Position numbers and translations under genes: made by a program. The notes below the pieces were generated by a model. The model searched no databases and was not told where the DNA came from. It saw only the letters and a list, made by a program, of their open reading frames with translations. A stretch of 23,946 nt of DNA from SIG636 sp045604285 (GTDB lineage Bacteria > Bacillota > Clostridia > Oscillospirales > CAG-382): the NCBI GenBank assembly GCA_045604285.1, contig JAZUNS010000120.1, forward strand, positions 1 to 23,946, read 5' to 3'. Positions 22,282-23,946 of this stretch are shown here, piece after piece. Each line of letters opens with the position of its first letter. The stretch's first letter is position 1.

Positions 22282-22842
22282 ATGGAGCCCTATAAGCTAA
22301 TACGCAGCGGCAGAAAAAGCCTTGGCTTGCAGGTAAAGGACGGGCAGGTAATAGTCCGTGCCCCTTACAAGACCTCTGCTGCGGCTATCGAAGCCTTCGT
22401 TGCCGCCAATAGGGGCTGGATACAAAAGCATCTTGCACGGCAGGCACAGGCGGCGGCAAACCAACCGCCCGTAACTCCACTGTCTAAGGCAGAGCTTCGG
22501 GAGCTTGCAGATAAGGCAAGGCTTGCAATTCCGCCCATTGTGGATGACTACGCCCGGCGCCTGGGTGTAAGCTACGGCAAAATAACCGTCCGTTGTCAGC
22601 GCACCCGCTGGGGTAGCTGCTCTGCCAAGGGCAACCTTAGCTTTAATTGCCTGCTTATGCTTGCGCCGCCCAAGGTTTTGGAAAGCGTAATAGCCCACGA
22701 GCTGTGTCATCTTAGGGTAATGTCCCATTCCAAGGCGTTTTACGGGCTTTTGTACGGGGTTTTCCCCAACTATGACCAATGTAAAAAATGGCTTAAAGAA
22801 AACGGAAGCCGTCTTACGGCGTCCGCTTTCGGTAAGGGGTAA
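22282..22842 (+). CDS. YgjP/M48-like zinc metalloprotease (DUF45)
   Basis: A 186-residue protein of the YgjP-like family. Seen motifs are RTRWGSCSAKGNLSFN (107-122), a strong family marker, and the zinc site HELCH (139-143) with a third ligand His149 in VMSHSKAFY. These are cytoplasmic predicted metallopeptidases of unknown substrate. I chose ATG 22282, behind AAAGGGG; the in-frame start at 22249 lies within the promoter. It precedes the GNAT gene by 3 nt, so the two form a unit. Confidence 0.92.
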   Translation: MEPYKLIRSGRKSLGLQVKDGQVIVRAPYKTSAAAIEAFVAANRGWIQKHLARQAQAAANQPPVTPLSKAELRELADKARLAIPPIVDDYARRLGVSYGKITVRCQRTRWGSCSAKGNLSFNCLLMLAPPKVLESVIAHELCHLRVMSHSKAFYGLLYGVFPNYDQCKKWLKENGSRLTASAFGKG

Positions 22843-22845
22843 TAT

Positions 22846-23256
22846 ATGACTGTAAAGCAATACAGCCCACTGCCTGCCCAGGCGGCGCAGATAAGGCAGA
22901 CCGTGTTTGTGGAGGAGCAGGGCTTTGTGGACGAGTTTGACGCCATCGACGGATACGCCACCCATTTTGTGCTGTTTGACGGTGACCTGCCCGTGGCGAC
23001 CTGCCGTGTGTATTCCGAGGACGGCGTTTACTATTTGGGCAGAATAGCCGTTTTAAAAGAATATCGTGGCAAAGGCTTGGGCGGCAGAATGCTTGCAGTG
23101 GGCGAGGAATTTGCCCGCAAAAGCGGCGCTGACCGTATAATGCTACACGCCCAGTGCCGTGCCGCCCAATTCTACGAAAAGGCGGGGTACAAATCACGGG
23201 GGATATATGACGACGAAGAAGGCGTGCCTCATCTTTGGATGAGCAAAAATATATAA
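22846..23256 (+). CDS. GNAT-family N-acetyltransferase (ElaA-like)
   Basis: A 136-residue GCN5-related acetyltransferase. The N-terminal VFVEEQGFVDEFDAIDGYATH pattern (about 20-40, split by a turn) is typical of the ElaA branch. The acetyl-CoA loop is RIAVLKEYRGKGLGGRML (about 66-83). The C-terminal QFYEKAGYK motif is also present. The acetyl acceptor is unknown. It starts 3 nt after the metalloprotease stop. A CCACAC/GTGTGG hairpin without a T run lies after it. Confidence 0.92.
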   Translation: MTVKQYSPLPAQAAQIRQTVFVEEQGFVDEFDAIDGYATHFVLFDGDLPVATCRVYSEDGVYYLGRIAVLKEYRGKGLGGRMLAVGEEFARKSGADRIMLHAQCRAAQFYEKAGYKSRGIYDDEEGVPHLWMSKNI

Positions 23257-23284
23257 AACCCACACCGTAAATTGTAAAAGTGTG

Positions 23285-23312
23285 GCGACAAACGGTTAAT
23301 TATAGCTATAAT
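23285..23312 (+). promoter_or_regulatory. Promoter of the last gene
   Basis: GCGACA (23285-23290) as a weak -35, a 16-nt spacer and a perfect TATAAT (23307-23312). AGGAGG and ATG 23341 follow. Confidence 0.6.
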
Positions 23313-23340
23313 GTACCTATAACAACAGGAGGTACAGTAT

Positions 23341-23796
23341 ATGGATTTTATAGGCACTTGGGTTTTTCACAGCATTGGCGTAGGTGACGAGGAAAAAGGC
23401 TTTGTTTATCTTAATGGCGAGGAATATCTGGCAAGTGATATGCCTTATATCGACGCTGACGATAAGGAAGCCTATGAGGACGAAATGAAAGAGCGCAGAC
23501 TCTTGATAAATTCCAAGCTTAAGATTTGCGAGGACGGAAATTGGTATTACCTTTTGCCCCTGCCCGAAGGCGCAAGGCAGGAAGAGGTAGATGCGGCGGT
23601 TGCAGCAGGCGACATTAAGTTTATGGACGGTATGTTAACCGACGAGCCCCACCGTTGGGAGCTTCGCAACGGCGAGCTTTGGTACGATACGGGCATAGAA
23701 GGCGAGATTTACGGCGAGCCTACCGACGGCTTTGCAAAAGCCATGGACGATAACGGCTTTATAAACTACATGAATTTCCGTTTTGTAAAAGAATAA
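23341..23796 (+). CDS. Unrecognised 151-residue acidic protein
   Basis: No family recognised. The protein begins MDFIGTWVFHSIG, reminiscent of lipocalin-like strands (GTW). It is acidic with many Tyr and Trp, and ends with a beta-rich segment (RWELRNGELWYDTGIEGEIYGE then INYMNFRFVKE). No signal or membrane segment is present, so it is probably cytoplasmic. The start is firm: AGGAGG lies upstream of ATG 23341. It has its own promoter and a downstream terminator, so it is a single-gene unit. A small beta-barrel (calycin-like) fold is a guess. Confidence 0.75.
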   Translation: MDFIGTWVFHSIGVGDEEKGFVYLNGEEYLASDMPYIDADDKEAYEDEMKERRLLINSKLKICEDGNWYYLLPLPEGARQEEVDAAVAAGDIKFMDGMLTDEPHRWELRNGELWYDTGIEGEIYGEPTDGFAKAMDDNGFINYMNFRFVKE

Positions 23797-23831
23797 GATA
23801 AGAAAAGCCCAAACCCACTAACAACAGAAAA

Positions 23832-23868
23832 AGAGAAGATTCGTATATTAACGATTCTTCTCTTTTTT
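23832..23868 (+). terminator. Rho-independent terminator after the last gene
   Basis: AGAGAAGA (23832-23839) pairs with TCTTCTCT (23856-23863). The stem continues past one T-T mismatch with TCG/CGA, and a T run follows to 23868. Confidence 0.88.
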
Positions 23869-23876
23869 GTCTGTAA

Positions 23877-23946
23877 AGTGATATGCTGACTATCGTCAGC
23901 GTGATATTTTCGCTTTGCGAAAGTGATATTGAAGCCTTGCGGCTTC
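23877..23946 (+). repeat. Modular short-hairpin array, right edge (cut by window)
   Basis: AGTGATAT linker, then GCTGAC-TATC-GTCAGC (23885-23900), GTGATATT, TTCGC-TTT-GCGAA (23909-23921), AGTGATATT, GAAGCC-TTGC-GGCTTC (23931-23946). The linker is the same as in the array at 245-410, while the stems are different sequences. It continues beyond the window and lies just after a terminator. Confidence 0.85.

Noticed and set aside
23258..23286. Terminator after the acetyltransferase gene
   Set aside because: A CCACAC/GTGTGG hairpin exists but no T run follows it, and the loop is large.

Overview
The window reads as chromosomal DNA of a Bacillota bacterium of class Clostridia, most like an uncultured gut member of the Oscillospirales/Ruminococcaceae. 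The grounds are AGGAGG-type ribosome binding sites, GTG/TTG starts, the efp + CD1247-like gene pair, a DUF421/DUF4363 pair, an ECF sigma factor with a membrane partner of the clostridial type, TrmK, and a Firmicutes-type LexA box. Composition is moderate GC with A/T-rich promoters. There is no rRNA, tRNA, IS element or CRISPR array.

Layout. 1-484: arrays of short, mutually different hairpins joined by a conserved 9-nt linker, inside a 278-bp tandem duplication that includes the 3' end of the neighbouring gene. 454-6552 (minus strand): a probable run reading soluble histidine kinase -> HtrA-like protease -> glycerate kinase -> galactokinase-like GHMP kinase -> YycJ/WalJ-like metallo-hydrolase -> BspA-type leucine-rich-repeat membrane protein. 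Several junctions overlap or are very short. 6749-8491 (plus): Na+/phosphate cotransporter with a PhoU-like tail, behind a possible two-repeat Pho box. 8605-9609: efp and a zinc-ribbon protein with a striking Cys/Asp tract. 9737-10534: amidohydrolase between two good terminators. 10611-12604: ECF sigma factor and overlapping membrane partner. 12607-13610 (minus): DUF421 and DUF4363. 13739-17038: RlmB-type rRNA methyltransferase, then a large membrane protein that looks like a catalytically dead P-type ATPase. 17259-21630: EF-G-like GTPase, an SGNH/AlgX-like lipoprotein with an 18-bp in-frame minisatellite, and TrmK. 21599-22099 (minus): a small phage-like island (DUF1492-like regulator and a tiny Cys-containing ORF) under a promoter whose spacer holds a LexA box. 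22282-23796 (plus): YgjP-like metalloprotease, GNAT acetyltransferase and an unrecognised small protein. 23877-23946: a second hairpin array of the same family as the first.

Most genes are housekeeping or envelope functions. The parts most worth a second look are the modular hairpin arrays at both edges, the pseudo-P-type ATPase with P1B-like topology, the SOS-controlled phage-like promoter, and the Cys/Asp tract beside efp. All family calls come from motif recognition by eye, not from database searches.
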